A stretch of 64,000 nt of DNA from Artemisia argyi (Eukaryota; Streptophyta; Magnoliopsida; Asterales; Asteraceae), in the NCBI GenBank assembly GCA_030686995.1, contig CM060692.1, positions 15,233,465 through 15,297,464 on the forward strand, written 5' to 3'. A program made the position numbers and the translations under genes. The notes under the pieces are model-generated. The model was not told where the DNA came from, ran no database searches, and saw only the letters and a list, made by a program, of their open reading frames with translations. Of this stretch, positions 22,116 to 34,368 are shown piece by piece; the first letter of the stretch is position 1; every line of letters starts with the position of its first letter.

Positions 22116-25100
22116 ATCTTAAAATAGATTATTGTCATATTTTAATCAGGATATAAAAGGATACAATTATTGTGACTGATAATTTGAAGCTGGTTTAGAA
22201 AGACATATTGAAATGGAGATTGTGAAACAAATATTATGCTCGTGTTTTGTAAACACTGTTTTAACGAGTATGAGTCTTAACAACTTTTATGTCCTAAAGC
22301 TCCTATTGGAGCAGTACATGTGTAAATAGCATGCAAACTTTTCAATATGGAGAATATTTCTTTGTGCTAAAGTTTTTGAAGGTGATTGGTTACAAATATA
22401 ATATTGCAAAAGGTTCTATCCAAACACAATACTTTGTACTAATTTTATTGCTGGACTATTGGTGAAAAGATTTTTCCAAGCATATTGTGTTTTAATCTTT
22501 GTCTAGTGCAGAATTTTTATGCGGTTCTGTATAGATTATATGGTATTTGTTGCAGAAATTTATGCCTATTAAGTGCTGAATTTTGGGATGTTTGGATCAG
22601 TTACTTTTATGCAAACTTGTCTTTCCACTCTATGCTGAATGTTAGGGCGTTTGGATCAGCTATTATGAGCCATAATATTCATAATTTTGTAGCCACGTTA
22701 TGATAATGTTTTGGTTGTTGGATCAGGTATTTGAGAATAAGGGCCTTTGGTTGCTCAATTTTTATGCAGTAAAAGCTTTTTCGGTTGATGGTCTTTATAT
22801 GCAGAAAGATGGCCTTTAGGTTGCTGATTTTTTATGCGGAAAATAGGCATTTAGGTTGCTGATTTTTATGCATAAAACGAAATTTTTGTTGCTGATTTTT
22901 GTGCATAAAAACTATAGTTAAAGGTCTGATTAGTTGCTGAAACTTTAAGCTTTTTGGTGCTGATTTTTTTTACGCAGAAAATAAGCCTTTTGGTTGTTGA
23001 ATTTTACGCTGAAAATGGTAGCTTGTTGCTGAAAATTTTAAGTTTTTTGATGCTGATTTTTTATGCAGAAAAAAATAGCCTTTTGTTGCTGAAATTTTAG
23101 GCAAAAGATTGGCTTTTTTATGCTGATTTTTATGCAGAAAAAAAATTTACTTTCTGTTGCTGAAAGTATACACAGAAAATTGGCTTTTTGGTGCTGATTT
23201 TTATGCAGATAATTAGCCATTTTGTTGCTGTAATTTTATGCACAAATTTGGCATTTTGGTTGCTGATTATTGGGGCATTAACTTATATGCATAAAGTTCT
23301 GTCGAGGAGTTGCCTATGATAGAAAGTATTATCACATTTAAAAGGTTGTGCGGAGTTTGTTTCTGCCTACTTTAAAGTTGTCTAGAGATAGTTTACTTTG
23401 TTGAAAAAAATCGGTTTTCAACATAAGATTACTTGTTTTATGTGTTAAATTATTTCCAAAATAGTTTCTGATCTTGTTGCTATAATTCATAGAAGAGAAC
23501 TTAGCACGTTTAAAAGTAATAGGCTGGTGGGTTGACACAAGTGCTACCCATCACGTATGCTTGAACAAGGGTCTCCTTAGTTTTATGAAAGAAGGTTAAC
23601 AATGGCGAAAAACACTTCGTGTGTAATTTAGCCGTCGATGATTTCCTCTCATGCATATATCAAGGTCACTTATGTCACACATATGTGAATGAAAACAAAC
23701 TATGTTGGTTTATGTAACTAACTTGCTTATATGGGATTAAATGTCATCCACAGTGATTTGTTGACTTCCTTAATTATATTGGAAATAATTTTGTCATGTG
23801 AAATGAATACATGTTGAAATTATGTAATCATAATCACATAATAATTAGAGATTATATATGATTATATGATCTCAACTCTCAAGTGAAATGAGATGAAACA
23901 TTATATGTATGGGACCTACAAGTACCTATTTATGGGATCATACCTAAACGTATGTAGTTTAAGGTGGTGACCGGACCTCGTAAATAATTTGTCTTACAGA
24001 AGAATATTATTAGACGAAGCAAGGAATAATCAGAATAATGCATCTTCTGTTCATATGCTTGATTCCTTGGTCTATAGCATGCTAGACATGGAATTTGTTA
24101 ATTATGATATGGAAAATAATTAACGTCAAACATTCAAAGAATGTATACACAAATTAGAAACTTGTGTAATGACAATTAATAAGGTTACTTGTGTCTTATA
24201 CTCAAAAGAGTATCTCTTAAACGAGATTGACGTTGAAAGGAAGAACCCTTTCAACAAGATTCTTGAGATAGGTTCAATGTGGGGGATTCTGGCCCAGCTA
24301 GAGTTCAAATGACACCAATCAACATCTATTAAAAAATAGAGATGTAGGTGTTACCCATTTGAAATGCTCATGAATTATTAGGCGAACCATAATTACGGTT
24401 TTGTTTAGAGCAAAACATAACAACTATTTGATGGGTAATTAATGTTATTAATGACCGTTTGAGTTCAAATCATGAGTGGCTATGTATACACTCTTGAAAT
24501 AATTACTATATTTTGAATGTCTTCTAGACATAAAATATAGCTAGGTCCACGATGGAATCTAATTTTATTGCGATAGATAAATTTGGATAAGAGACAAAAT
24601 GTCTACGTTTAATATGAGATGACGCACCAACATCGCATATAATGGTAGTTGTATACATTGTGATAACCATTAAAGAATTAGCAAAGCCTATATCATAATG
24701 TATGATGGTGAGTCGAAGACATATTATGTCGATACGACAACTACTCTCAACATGAGTTATTATTTCGACAATGTGAAGTCAAATGATAACAATGCGGATC
24801 CGCTTATAAACGGCTTAATGTGAGAGTGAGCTACCAAGTCATGTGGAGGAATGAGACTAAAGCCCCGAAAAAGTTTATGTGAAGGAAAATAATTAACGTC
24901 AAACATTCAAAGAATGTATACACAAATTAGAAACTTGTGTAATGAAAATTAATAAGGTTACTTGTGTCTTATACTCAAAAGAGTATATCTTAAACGAGAT
25001 TGACGTTGAAAGGAAGAACCCTTTCTACAAGATTCTTGAGATAGGTTCAATGTGGGGGATTCCGGTCCAGCTAGAGTTCAAATGACACCAATCAACATCT

Positions 25101-26182
25101 ATTAAAAAATAGAGATGTAGGTGTTACCCATTTGAAATGCTCATTAATTATTGGAAGAACCATAATTACGGTTTTGTTTAGAGCAAAACATAACAACTAT
25201 TTGATGGGTAATTAACGTTGAGTTCAAATAATGAGTGGCTATGTATACACTCTTGAAATAACCATTATATTTTGAATGTCTTCTAGACATAAAATATAGC
25301 TAGGTCCACGATGGAATCTAATTTTATTGCGATAGATAAATTTGGATAAGAGACAAAATGTCTACGTTTAATATGAGATGACGCACCAACATCGCATGTA
25401 ATGGTAGTTGTATACATTGTGATAACCATTAAAGAATTGGCAAAGCCTATATCATAATGTATGATGGTGAGTCAAAGACATATTATGTCGATACGACAAC
25501 TACTCTCAACATGAGTTATTATTTCGACAATGTGAAGTCAAATGATAACAATGCGGATCCGCTTATAAACGGCTTAATGTGAGAGTGAGCTACCAAGTCA
25601 TGTGGAGGAATGAGACTAAAGCCCCGGAAAAGTTTATATGAAGGAAAACCTAACCCAGCTGACTGGAGATCCCAAGATCTGGGTTCAATAGGACAACCTA
25701 ATTGTATAAACTGAGGGAGGTCACTATGGGGGAGTAATAAATTCTCCATCCATATAAGGGAGTTTGTAAACTTCCTAGTCCATTCTGATAACAGTGACAA
25801 TATGATGATACGCTTATTGCTTTTAATGATTCGATTGGAATCACCTATGTGAAAGAGAAGTGGGGTCGCTTCGAAGGGAAATTTGTGGGGTGCAATTCCT
25901 AAAAGCTTTCACAGAACCAGGCTAGTGTTCATGACCATAACGAACACGACTATGAGGATTTGACTATGTCAAGGAGAGTCCTGTGTGAACTTATATTGTC
26001 GTCTATATAAATAGCAGATCAGTTCAAAGACATCGCGTTCTACTGGCAACTAGTAGGCTAAATATATTTCACAAGGGAAGGTTCAAAGGGTAACACCTAC
26101 CTATCCTATGCAGGATTCAACTGTTGAAATTTTCATTGGAAATCTGTGTGTTTTAGAATCGATCTCCATTCATGTGGGTGAT
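22116..26182 (+). mobile_element. Copia internal region 2 (chimeric, with internal duplication)
   Basis: 4,067 bp. Up to about 24884 it matches internal region 3 almost base for base. At GGAAAA (24884-24889) it jumps back about 773 bp and repeats the pol 3' part in the version found in region 1 (for example GAAAATTAATAAGG where the first copy has GACAATTAATAAGG). The join is thus a microhomology-mediated chimera of two family variants. Ends with the same polypurine tract and leads into LTR 3. Confidence 0.85.
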
Positions 26183-26477
26183 TGTTGGAAATTTTGGTGG
26201 ACTCTTTAGGTTTCATCAAATTTTAGTGTGAATGAGATATCGAATCTCAAAGTGATGTGTTTGGAATAAAACCAATCTCACCCATTACGAGTCAAACTTG
26301 TAACATCATATTGAAGTTGTTAATGACTTCATAACAACAATTTGAATGTCATTTAACATGCTTAATGATGTTCATAAAAGTTACTTTCAATGTCATTTAA
26401 TTGGTTTAATGGGTTAATGACTAGTCATTACACATTTGTTTTTCTTTTGGGTGTATATATACTACCTATGAGTTGTA

Positions 26478-26557
<80 letters not shown>

Positions 26558-26838
26558 GGAGAAACACCCAGGTGAAACACACACATTCACATGAACACAC
26601 TTTGACCTCCGTGAGAATTTCGGGCATGTAAGTCATATCTGGCAGTACAACATACTGTTTTGATCGTTGTACCCTGGGAAATAGATGCCTAATGGACGGC
26701 GAATCTGTTTTAAGGGAAGCGTGTCAAACACGTGCCTCGATCAAGTATCGGTGATATATTCTCTTATTTTTTCTTTGATTATTATTTATGTTCGTCACTC
26801 TAATTTGTTATCTCTGATTATGGTTAGTTATCACTACA
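26183..26838 (+). repeat. Copia LTR 3
   Basis: 656 bp. Matches LTR 2 except for about 13 extra AAT units (26478-26557), which account for the 39-bp shift of period from 4,684 to 4,723. Confidence 0.92.
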
Positions 26839-29800
26839 ATCTTAAAATAGATTATTGTCATATTTTAATCAGGATATAAAAGGATACAATTATTGTGACT
26901 GATAATTTGAAGCTGGTTTAGAAAGACATATTGAAATGGAGATTGTGAAACAAATATTATGCTCGTGTTTTGTAAACACTGTTTTAACGAGTATGAGTCT
27001 TAACAACTTTTATGTCCTAAAGCTCCTATTGGAGCAGTACATGTGTAAATAGCATGCAAACTTTTCAATATGGAGAATATTTCTTTGTGCTAAAGTTTTT
27101 GAAGGTGATTGGTTACAAATATAATATTGCAAAAGGTTCTATCCAAACACAATACTTTGTACTAATTTTATTGCTGGACTATTGGTGAAAAGATTTTTCC
27201 AAGCATATTGTGTTTTAATCTTTGTCTAGTGCAGAATTTTTATGCGGTTCTGTATAGATTATATGGTATTTGTTGCAGAAATTTATGCCTATTAAGTGCT
27301 GAATTTTGGGATGTTTGGATCAGTTACTTTTATGCAAACTTGTCTTTCCACTCTATGCTGAATGTTAGGGCGTTTGGATCAGCTATTATGAGCCATAATA
27401 TTCATAATTTTGTAGCCACGTTATGATAATGTTTTGGTTGTTGGATCAGGTATTTGAGAATAAGGGCCTTTGGTTGCTCAATTTTTATGCAGTAAAAGCT
27501 TTTTCGGTTGATGGTCTTTATATGCAGAAAGATGGCCTTTAGGTTGCTGATTTTTTATGCGGAAAATAGGCATTTAGGTTGCTGATTTTTATGCATAAAA
27601 CAAAATTTTTGTTGCTGATTTTTGTGCATAAAAACTATAGTTAAAGGTCTGATTAGTTGCTGAAACTTTAAGCTTTTTGGTGCTGATTTTTTTTACGCAG
27701 AAAATAAGCCTTTTGGTTGTTGAATTTTACGCTGAAAATGGTAGCTTGTTGCTGAAAATTTTAAGTTTTTTGATGCTGATTTTTTATGCAGAAAAAAATA
27801 GCCTTTTGTTGCTGAAATTTTAGGCAAAAGATTGGCTTTTTTATGCTGATTTTTATGCAGAAAAAAAATTTACTTTCTGTTGCTGAAAGTATACACAGAA
27901 AATTGGCTTTTTGGTGCTGATTTTTATGCAGATAATTAGCCATTTTGTTGCTGTAATTTTATGCACAAATTTGGCATTTTGGTTGCTGATTATTGGGGCA
28001 TTAACTTATATGCATAAAGTTCTGTCGAGGAGTTGCCTATGATAGAAAGTATTATCACATTTAAAAGGTTGTGCGGAGTTTGTTTCTGCCTACTTTAAAG
28101 TTGTCTAGAGATAGTTTACTTTGTTGAAAAAAATCGGTTTTCAACATAAGATTACTTGTTTTATGTGTTAAATTATTTCCAAAATAGTTTCTGATCTTGT
28201 TGCTATAATTCATAGAAGAGAACTTAGCACGTTTAAAAGTAATAGGCTGGTGGGTTGACACAAGTGCTACCCATCACGTATGCTTGAACAAGGGTCTCCT
28301 TAGTTTTATGAAAGAAGGTTAACAATGGCGAAAAACACTTCGTGTGTAATTTAGCCGTCGATGATTTCCTCTCATGCATATATCAAGGTCACTTATGTCA
28401 CACATATGTGAATGAAAACAAACTATGTTGGTTTATGTAACTAACTTGCTTATATGGGATTAAATGTCATCCACAGTGATTTGTTGACTTCCTTAATTAT
28501 ATTGGAAATAATTTTGTCATGTGAAATGAATACATGTTGAAATTATGTAATCATAATCACATAATAATTAGAGATTATATATGATTATATGATCTCAACT
28601 CTCAAGTGAAATGAGATGAAACATTATATGTATGGGACCTACAAGTACCTATTTATGGGATCATACCTAAACGTATGTAGTTTAAGGTGGTGACCGGACC
28701 TCGTAAATAATTTGTCTTACAGAAGAATGTTATTAGACGAAGCAAGGAATAATCAGAATAATGCATCTTCTGTTCATATGCTTGATTCCTTGGTCTATAG
28801 CATGCTAGACATGGAATTTGTTAATTATGATATGGAAAATAATTAACGTCAAACATTCAAAGAATGTATACACAAATTAGAAACTTGTGTAATGACAATT
28901 AATAAGGTTACTTGTGTCTTATACTCAAAAGAGTATCTCTTAAACGAGATTGACGTTGAAAGGAAGAACCCTTTCTACAAGATTCTTGAGATAGGTTCAA
29001 TGTGGGGGATTCTGGCCCAGCTAGAGTTCAAATGACACCAATCAACATCTATTAAAAAATAGAGATGTAGGTGTTACCCATTTGAAATGCTCATGAATTA
29101 TTAGGCGAACCATAATTACGGTTTTGTTTAGAGCAAAACATAACAACTATTTGATGGGTAATTAATGTTATTAATGACCGTTTGAGTTCAAATCATGAGT
29201 GGCTATGTATACACTCTTGAAATAATTACTATATTTTGAATGTCTTCTAGACATAAAATATAGCTAGGTCCACGATGGAATCTAATTTTATTGCGATAGA
29301 TAAATTTGGATAAGAGACAAAATGTCTACGTTTAATATGAGATGACGCACCAACATCGCATATAATGGTAGTTGTATACATTGTGATAACCATTAAAGAA
29401 TTAGCAAAGCCTATATCATAATGTATGATGGAGAGTCGAAGACATATTATGTCGATACGACAACTACTCTCAACATGAGTTATTATTTCGACAATGTGAA
29501 GTCAAATGATAACAATGCGGATCCGCTTATAAACGGCTTAATGTGAGAGTGAGCTACCAAGTCATGTGGAGGAATGAGACTAAAGCCCCGGAAAAGTTTA
29601 TGTGAAGGAAAACCTAACCCAGCTGACTGGAGATCCCAAGATCTGGGTTCAATAGGACCATAACGAACACGACTATGAGGATTTGACTATGTCAAGGAGA
29701 GTCCTGTGTGAACTTATATTGTCGTCTATATAAATAGCAGATCAGTTCAAAGACATCGCGTTCTACTGGCAACTAGTAGGCTAAATATATTTCACAAGGG

Positions 29801-29905
29801 AAGGTTCAAAGGGTAACACCTACCTATCCTATGCAGGATTCAACTGTTGAAATTTTCATTGGAAATCTATGTGATTTAGAATCGATCTCCATTCATGTGG
29901 GGGTT
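26839..29905 (+). mobile_element. Copia internal region 3 (3' deletion)
   Basis: 3,067 bp, nearly identical to the first 2.8 kb of region 2. About 250 bp between the RNase H end and the polypurine tract are missing; the break at about 29656 has a GACC microhomology. Protease signature near 28250. All frames are broken. Confidence 0.85.
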
Positions 29906-30197
29906 TGTTGGAAATTTTGGTGGACTCTTTAGGTTTCATCAAATTTTAGTGTGAATGAGATATCGAATCTCAAAGTGATGTGTTTGGAATAAAACCAATC
30001 TCACCCATTACGAGTCAAACTTGTAACATCATATTGAAGTTGTTAATGACTTCATAACAACAATTTGAATGTCATTTAACATGCTTAATGATGTTCATAA
30101 AAGTGACTTTCTATGTCATTTAATTGGTTTAATGGGTTAATGACTAGTCATTACACATTAGTTTTTCTTTTGGGTGTATATATACTACCTGTGAGTT

Positions 30198-30246
<49 letters not shown>

Positions 30247-30523
30247 GGAAAAACACCCATGTGAAACACACACTTTCACATGAACACACTTTCACCTTGG
30301 TGAGAATTTCGGGCATGTATGTCATATCCGCCAGTACAACATACTGATCGTTGTACCCTGGGAAATAAGCGTCTAATGGATGGCGAATCTGTTTTTCAGG
30401 GAAGCGTGTCAAACACGTGCCTCGATCAAGTATCGGTGATATCTTCTCTTATTTTTCCTTTGATTATTATTTATGTTCGTCACTCTAATTTGTTATCTTT
30501 GATTATGGTTAGTTATCACTACA
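29906..30523 (+). repeat. Copia LTR 4 (3' end of the array)
   Basis: 618 bp, with about 15 AAT units. More diverged from LTRs 2 and 3 than they are from each other (for example a four-base gap after CATACTG). Ends in CACTACA, followed by the CTTCC duplication. Confidence 0.92.
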
Positions 30524-30664
30524 CTTCCATGGTCTTGATACCGATCTGAAGCGAATTAGTGATTTGACCGGTAGCCTTTTTATGATTTCCTCTTGGATTT
30601 CGAAAGGTATGTTGTAGTCTGCCATAGTCTTTGTTTTCGTATGCTTATGGTTGTAGTCTGCCAT
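30524..30664 (-). pseudogene. F-box domain end of the split F-box gene
   Basis: Minus strand from ATG at 30664. A duplicated leader gives MADYN twice (ATGs at 30664 and 30625, in the same frame), then IPFEIQEEIIKRLPVKSLIR and FRSVSRPWK, a typical F-box. Frame and family pattern continue on the other side of the Copia array at 16446 across the CTTCC duplication. The F-box would bind Skp1 in an SCF ubiquitin ligase. Separated from its body by 14 kb, it is not functional as such. Confidence 0.85.
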
Positions 30665-30697
30665 AGTCTTTGTTTACGTATGCTTAATATTTAAAAT
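30610..30697. repeat. Tandem duplication around the F-box start codon
   Basis: GTTGTAGTCTGCCATAGTCT followed by TTGTTTNCGTATGCTTA occurs twice, about 39 bp apart. The duplication is in frame, so it would add 13 residues to the N-terminus. Confidence 0.8.
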
Positions 30698-32862
30698 TAA
30701 ATCGTGAAGAGAGATTAGCTGTCGTTAATTATTTAAAATTACGAAGAAAAATTTACGGGATATTACAGCTGAGAACACAAACAATACACAACCTTTTTAC
30801 TTTTTTATTCTACCACATGTAGCAGCTCTATTAAAAAAAATATGAAGACCATGCTTTGATATATTTTTTATATAAAAATAAGACATTGTTGTCATCTTGT
30901 TTTAAACCCACGACCAAACCAGCTACCCTAAACTTCCATGCTTGCATTTTTTTATTTACCTAGTCACTTAGTGTGTATAATATTATTTAAAGCCATACTT
31001 GTTTCAAGGATAAAAGGAACACTTGTCTTACACTTCTCATTTTATCACCAAACAAAAACACACTCTTTTATTGTTTCTTCTTGGTTCGAACAACAGTAAA
31101 ACAAGCAAGGAAGGAGCAAAATATTTGTGGTCACTAGTTATTTGAAAGCTTTTTGGGTTAAGTGTTGGAGAAGCTTGGGTAGACAAGTTAAATTTAAGGT
31201 TTTTGGGTTTAGTTCGCAAGCTTTCTTGATCATTCCATCATCACCATTCGTAAGCATCTCAATATCACATCTCATTTATACTTTTAATACAAATAAATAT
31301 CATACATACTCAAATTTATATCATCAATATATGAGTTGTAGTTTAAAGTTCATGTTTTCAATTGGAAAAGGGTCCAACTACCTGATGTCGTCCCATCATT
31401 TTTACTTTCGACACCTAGATTGAATTTTTGTTAAAACTCTCATTACCAAACTTTAATATGATGGTATAGTGACATATCCGAAACCTAGGTTGAACGTAAG
31501 GGAACTCGTTTCTTTAATAAAGTCTTAACCAAGTGACCTCATTTAGGCCTAATAGTGAGCCCTCTACACTTATGTAGCGGGCTTTTAAAGTATTGTAATA
31601 GATAGACAACGCTACAAGCTAAATGTAGCAATTTGAATCGAGTAAAACGGAGCTATAACGAAGAAGTTATGGCCTTGAAAAAACAATCTAAAGTCATTTA
31701 CGTCAATCAGCATCAGACTTCTAAGTGACAAACAGCCCTGACCCATCACATTTAGACCCATTTTTAGGCACCTTTCACTCCTTTTTATTAAAAACTTATA
31801 ACACAAAAGTTATAGAGGGCACAGAACACTAGAAGTAGCTAGTCAAATCAAGTCATAAGACTGAGTAACGAATGAGATGTGGTTATTAGAAAATTGGATA
31901 AAACATGCTGAAATTGGCAGAAATGTCTGATCTACCATCTTTGAGGCTGTTTAAGTGTACCTTGTGGCCCGATTGAGCAGTAGTGACAGTTGAACAAATT
32001 GAAATTCACCTAGAGTATTATAAAACTTTGACGCAAGCATATAAGGTGATATAAACTTTATAAAACTCATTAGCATAGCATACATACAAGACATTATTGC
32101 ACGACCTGAAACACATTATTAATTTAGGTTGCGGTTAAAGTATCGCGCCTCGATTTCTGTACACACATTTGCTAGTATTTCATTACTATCGTTTGAGTTG
32201 AGTTTTCATAGCCCCTTTTTCACATGTTTTTCCTTGGGAGAAGATGGTACTCAAATGGTTTCTAACTGATTTCATGCTGTGCTACATTGTTTTCATGTTT
32301 TTGGACAATATGTGTGTTTGATTGCAATATGTGACTCTATGTGACGATTAAATTGTGTTTCATATATGCGCAACTATTTAACTCTGTGTAGGAGCTAAAA
32401 CATTGATAGTACTATCTGGGCTCCCTACTATTGGTAACATGTGTGCAACGCTATTGGTAGGTTCAGTTGTCGCTAGCAACGCGTTTTTCTTTTAAATGCA
32501 TATATTCGTATATCTTGCTCACTATTGTCCTACGCTATGTTATTCACAAGTTCGTGGTTTTACTTAACGTACGAGCTCACCAACATTATGTTGATGTTTT
32601 CTAGTACCATTTTTAGGTGATCATTGTTAAAGTATTTGAAGACACGTTTTTTGGAGTCAGACTAGTTGTTACTTTGCCACCATGTTTTCAAGACAATAAG
32701 ATTTCCAAAGAGACATGTTCTACTTACAAATATTTAGACAAGGATTGTTTTGTAAAGTTATAAGCTGTTGTTTTAAAAGTTTTGAGGTATGAATCTTTGA
32801 TGTAATGCAATGTTCCGTTCTCAGTTACATCTCGTGTTTCCACCATTGACGGGGTGTGACAT
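30698..32862 (+). other. LTR-like degraded sequence
   Basis: No gene. TTACGGGATATTACA (ends about 30767) and GACGGGGTGTGACA (ends 32862) both resemble 3' ends of gypsy LTRs. Between them are a leader-like stretch (30970-31250) with TATAATATT, a C/A-rich 5' leader and a TTCGTAAGC donor-like site. This fits one or more solo or truncated LTRs, but I cannot find the start or a TSD. Confidence 0.35.
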
Positions 32863-33610
32863 TAAACCTTTGATTGGCGAATTCCCAACTGATAACTATA
32901 TCGATGATTCGTTTGACGCCATTGAAGATTTTAGGAGGCTGACCAAAGCCTTCGAGATGTTGGTTGCGACCATGTTTGAAGGGGAGTCCTTCGACCTGAT
33001 CGGAGGGTACATTATCAGTTACCATTTGGGAATTCACCACCAAAGGCCTAAGCCCTTCGGGGAAAGATGTTATAAGGATGAAAGCCTTCGATTTCTCCCT
33101 TAGGCTTGCCGGACAAGAAGGAGATTAATGTCAAGGCTATGTTCAGGGGACTCCCCCATGACCCCCCCCCCCCCCCCCCCCCCTAAACATTAGCTATGAT
33201 CATGGGAATCCCCCATGTATACCCTAAACTTTAGCTATCATCCCCATGATACTCGCCTAAACCCTGACAATCACTTTAAAGCATGGAACGCCTCCATGAT
33301 TTTCGTAGATTGAGCATGGGACTCTCTAAGGCCTATTTTCTCTCCTATAAATGGCTTGGACGAGTCATTGAGTATGGTACATTCGCAAAACACACACATA
33401 TCCTTTCAAACACACTTATTTAGCGTAACGTATACTCATTCGCACGCTGGAGGTGATTCGCAGGGCCAACCCTCTGCACAATCACTTAACGTAGTGTCTT
33501 TGTATTTCTTATTTCAGGTTAGCAACAAGCTTGGCGCACCCTTACAACCCTCACTTCCTTCGATCACCAATGCAAGGCCTGGTAGTACAACTTATTGTAC
33601 AATCATATAA
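32863..33610 (+). other. Probable LTR/leader remnant of another gypsy element
   Basis: Contains CTCCCCCATG phrases, a TATA-like CCTATAAATGG at about 33345, and a CTTGGCGCACCC stretch at about 33530 that resembles a decayed TGGCGCC-type primer site. No coding sequence is supported. Confidence 0.3.
33162..33183 (+). repeat. Poly-C run (22 C)
   Basis: Uninterrupted C-tract in otherwise AT-rich DNA. The opposite strand is G22, able to form G-quadruplexes. Its length may be inaccurate in the assembly. Confidence 0.9.
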
Positions 33611-34368
33611 GGATAAATCTTCCATTCCAAATTAGTTGTAAACAAGTGATCATTATAAACAAATAAATATGTGGAACAAGAAAGTTCTAGAGACAGAGAC
33701 TCTATTACTCAGGCTCATAGATATATTTGAGGTTGGGCGTTTTTCCACCTCTTTTTATAGAACTGGTAAAATGGGTAGGATGGATAATATTTACTTATGA
33801 TACAGGTCAGGTGGGGCTCACCTAGCACCCTTTTCATCTGTCTTGATTAGTTTTTTATTGTATGATTAATGACCCAAATACAATTTTAGATATTTAACTC
33901 AATAATATACTGATTTAGGAGGTTTTATGCCTTAAAATACACTTTGACTTTTGAACCCTTCGTCCTATACGACTGATAAATGTGTAGAACAAAATTGTCT
34001 GTATAGATTCATAATTGCACTGAACTTGATGTATTTACTTGTTTATATTAAATGTTTGATGACATAGGTTTTGGTGAGATTACCAAATGGAGAACGAAAG
34101 GGAATGAGGTTTCATTCTACTGCAACAATACAATCTCTATATGACTTTGTCGATTCCTCCGGAAGCTTGGAACTTGAAAGTTGATGGGTAAGGGTGCAAT
34201 GGATCACAACGGTATAAACAAAAATGCGGAAGCAAAACCTTCGTTTGACAACGCCTACCCAAACCAGAATGAACCTATGAGGAAGTAAACAAATTAGGCA
34301 AACTAACCGCAACTATAAACAACCCCTAACAATCTAAAATCAGCCCAATCACCAGGTAGTAAAAGTAA
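33611..34368. other. AT-rich spacer
   Basis: No gene recognised; scattered retroelement-like phrases only. Confidence 0.35.

Larger units (their letters stand above)
16447..30523 (+). mobile_element. Tandem array of a decayed Ty1/copia retrotransposon (four LTRs, three internal regions)
   Basis: Four LTRs start with TGTTGGAAATTTTGGTGG at 16447, 21499, 26183 and 29906, and end in GTTATCACTACA. The outermost bases are TG and CA, and a single 5-bp duplication CTTCC (16442-16446, 30524-30528) flanks the whole array. Internal regions carry a copia-type protease signature (W-V-D-T-x-A-T-x-H-V) and an RNase H end signature (N-A-D-P-L), both riddled with stops. A polypurine tract (ATGTGGGTG or ATGTGGGGG) precedes each downstream LTR. 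The array splits an F-box gene. The repeat period is 4,684 bp between LTR 2 and LTR 3 starts. Confidence 0.93.

Noticed and set aside
30740..32862. One complete solo LTR with defined ends
   Set aside because: Two LTR-end-like sequences are present but no matching start or 5-bp duplication was found.
33356..33610. 84-aa ORF
   Set aside because: Falls in LTR/leader-like sequence after a TATA-like box; no recognisable protein.
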